A stretch of DNA of 18,909 nt from Hymenopellis radicata (taxonomy: Eukaryota > Basidiomycota > Agaricomycetes > Agaricales > Physalacriaceae). The notes beneath the pieces are model-generated. The model saw nothing but the letters and a program-made list of their open reading frames with translations. It did no database searches and was not told where the DNA came from. Shown here one piece after another: positions 16,837-18,909 of this stretch. The stretch spans positions 1-18,909 of the forward strand of contig JADNRX010000879.1 in assembly GCA_015501595.1 (NCBI GenBank), given 5' to 3'. Position 1 is the stretch's first letter, and each line of letters begins with the position of its first letter. The translations under genes and the position numbers were made by a program.

Positions 16837-18585
16837 ATGCCTGCTCCACCGGAATTCCTCAAGTTTCATCGACGACAACGCAGAGTCGTTCATCCAGCGT
16901 CTGGCTGAAGCGGTAGCGATACCAAGGTCCGTGCTCATCGCTGTCTGCGATGCACAACGGCTACTGAAGACGGGGAGAACAGTGTCAGCGGCGATGCCAA
17001 ACACCGAGATGATGTCTTTAAGATGGCCCACTGGCTAGACGCTCAGCTCAAATCGTACGGTGTCGAGACGCAGCTTTCTGATCTTGGAAAGCACGTTATG
17101 GACGGGCAAGAGCTCCCACTGCCGCCAGCTATCCTAGGCAAGATCGGCAACGATCTCCGCCAAGAAGACAGTCCTCATTTACGGTCACTTTGACGTGCAG
17201 CCTGTTAGTATCCATTGCTGTTCTTCTGTCCTTTGATACGACTTGCTTTACAGGCCAATTTCTCCGATGGATGGTCCACAGAGCCCTTCAAACTGACTGT
17301 CAGTCCCAATGGCCAACTATTTGGACGCGGCTCTACAGATGACAAGGGGCCGATTCTTGGCTGGCTCAATGTCCTGCAATGGCATTCGGAGAATAAGAAA
17401 GAACTTCCAGTTAACATCAAGTTTTGCTTTGAAGGTATGGAAGAGAGCGGCAGTGAAGGACTCGACGAACTCGTCGAGAAGGAGGCCAAGAAAGGTGGTT
17501 GGTTTGAAGATGTCGACTGTGTCTGCATTGTCAGTTTGACGCGTCTCTTTCGCGTTCGTTAACTGATGAACATCCGCTAAACAGTCCGACAACTACTGGC
17601 TCAACACTCGCACGCCCGTCCTTACCTACGGATTGCGCGGGATCTCCTACTTCAAGATCAACGTAACCGGGCCAGGCTGGGACCTCCACTCTGGCGTGTT
17701 CGGCCGCACTATCCACGAGCCCATGACGGATCTCGTGTTGCTCATGTCGAAACTCGTTGATGTTAAAGGAAACATTCTCATTCCTGGAGTAGATGAAATG
17801 GTAGCCAGTGCTCTTGATGACGAACGCGCGGTCTACGAGAGACTTGACTATGCCATCGAAGATATCGAGGCTGCTGCCGGTGGCAAGATAGCGCTTTCGT
17901 CAAACAAAATCGACGTTCTCATGGTCGCATGCGCTCACCAAGTCTATCACTTCACGGTATTGAAGGTGCTTTCTACGGCGCCGGAGCGAAGACCGTTATC
18001 CCTGCCAAGGTTGCTGGCAAGTTCAGCATTCGGTATGTCTGCTTATTCTAACACGACCACCGTACTTCAATATATCTGTAGACTCGTTCCTCCTCAGATG
18101 CCAGATAACGTCCGGCCCCTCGTCACAGCATACCTCGAGTCCGAGTTCGCCAAGCTAGCAGCAAGAATACGATGACTATTGAGGAGGTGCACGGCGGAAA
18201 GCCCTGGTTGGCAGACATGAACCACTTGGAATTTTGAGGCCGCCAAAGAGGCTACACGCCAGGTCTACAAGGTGGAACCTGACATGACTCGTGAAGGTGG
18301 TTCTATTCCGGTGACCTTGACTTTCGCGGAAGCCATTGGCGCCAACGTTGTGCTCCTGCAATGGGGAGAGGTGATGACGGTGCTCAGTATGTTTTTTTCC
18401 CGATTTTACGACTGTGCGGAATTAACGTGACGTTTTCAGCTCAACGAATGAGAAGCTTGATAGATCCAACTTCATTGAAGGGGTGAGTCTTAATCTCTCC
18501 CATGCCACAGTTACTGACAGGCGACTAGTCGAAACTCCTGGGAACATATTTGTATGAGTTGGGAGCTATTGCGGGCAAGAAGTAG
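16837..18585 (+). CDS. Cytosolic M20 metallodipeptidase, CNDP2/Dug1 type, 7 exons (reading frame interrupted)
   Basis: Di-zinc exopeptidase that splits dipeptides; yeast Dug1 cleaves Cys-Gly in glutathione recycling. Exons: 16837-16926, 16983-17203, 17254-17529, 17585-18032, 18082-18386, 18440-18482 and 18529-18585. They total 1440 nt, a 479-aa product, normal for the family. Zinc and catalytic motifs: YGHFDVQP (zinc His and catalytic Asp), [10 protein letters not shown] (bridging Asp), [11 protein letters not shown] (general base and zinc Glu), [19 protein letters not shown] (dimer-domain His) and [20 protein letters not shown] (C-terminal zinc His). No signal peptide is seen, so it is cytosolic. 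Six frame corrections are needed: extra C at 16867, an extra base at 17155, missing G at 17923-17924, a missing base near 18160, extra T at 18226 and missing C near 18359. They cancel out over the gene. All catalytic residues survive, which favours sequence error. Confidence 0.93.
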
Positions 18586-18776
18586 TCGGACATTTAGGCT
18601 ACAATACAATTGTTGTATGTAACTCACAAATGTAACATTAGTTCACGCACAGCATTTAGTTAAGAAATGTGCGGAACAAGTTAAATTCCAACAGGTGGCG
18701 ATTCAAATATTCAGCAAACGCACGCATTGCATCTCTCCAAGGAATTCATTATACCTCTAAACGTACACTTGTAGAT
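18586..18776. other. Short convergent 3' flank
   Basis: Space of 191 bp between the dipeptidase stop and the stop of the minus-strand gene at the right edge. AT-rich, as expected for two facing 3' UTRs; no other feature seen. Confidence 0.5.
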
Positions 18777-18909
18777 CTACGAAGGCTTGAGCATATCTAC
18801 GATCCGTTCCACCAGCGCCTTCATCACTTTGCCTTTCTGCACACCTATTTCCAGTACTTCTTCGTGCGAAACCACATTTTCTACGCGAAGCTCGACGGAT
18901 TGCCAGCCA
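18777..18909 (-). CDS. 3' end of an unidentified protein gene (partial)
   Basis: A minus-strand frame is open from the right edge to a TAG at 18777 (43 full codons). It reads GWQSVELRVENVVSHEEVLE, then IGVQKGKVMKALVERIVDML and ends KPS. The amphipathic, Val/Glu/Lys-rich C-terminal stretch and the convergent position make a real last exon likely. I do not recognise the family. Confidence 0.55.
   Translation of the reverse strand, partial: GWQSVELRVENVVSHEEVLEIGVQKGKVMKALVERIVDMLKPS

Overview
The window looks like nuclear DNA of a mushroom-type basidiomycete (Agaricomycetes is my best guess). Protein genes lie on both strands. They are broken by very short introns (about 47-60 nt) with GTRNGT-type donors and YAG acceptors, some exons are tiny (10-24 nt), and the recognisable families are eukaryotic. 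I see no prokaryotic operons, no rRNA or tRNA gene and no CRISPR array. All calls come from reading translations and splice signals by eye.

Layout, left to right: (1) 1-2137, minus strand: an Sds3-like subunit of a Sin3/Rpd3-type histone deacetylase complex, running off the left edge. (2) 2138-3672: no gene I can name. (3) 3673-5375, minus: an intact 8-exon NADP-dependent isocitrate dehydrogenase with two in-frame start codons, the upstream one adding a basic leader that looks mitochondrial. (4) 5853-7193, minus: a Pro/Lys-rich protein of unknown function. (5) 7360-7650, plus: NOP10 of the H/ACA snoRNP, 64 aa in three exons, sharing a 166-bp divergent promoter with gene 4. (6) 8354-10681, plus: a secreted family GH47 alpha-1,2-mannosidase of 14 exons. 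(7) 10853-11173: a candidate short inverted-repeat element between two convergent genes. (8) 11362-13198, minus: a disordered protein of unknown function. (9) 13199-15266: a 2-kb gene-poor, AT-rich island holding two well-defined MITE-like elements with the same terminal TACTGTA and a probable TA target duplication; one is an array of hairpins. (10) 15267-16688, minus: a CPA2-type cation/proton antiporter, divergent from (11) 16837-18585, plus: an M20 metallodipeptidase (CNDP2/Dug1 type). (12) 18777-18909, minus: the 3' end of an unidentified gene.

The conserved genes are unrelated housekeeping functions (chromatin, NADPH supply, snoRNP pseudouridylation, mannose trimming, ion exchange, peptide turnover) and do not form an evident pathway. 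A striking property of the window is that most multi-exon genes need one to six single-base frame corrections to match their families, often in homopolymers, while IDH and NOP10 need none. This points to an unpolished draft assembly, or less likely to real decay. No defence system, biosynthetic cluster or other dedicated multi-gene system is visible. The most original material is the pair of related small transposons and the two-start IDH.
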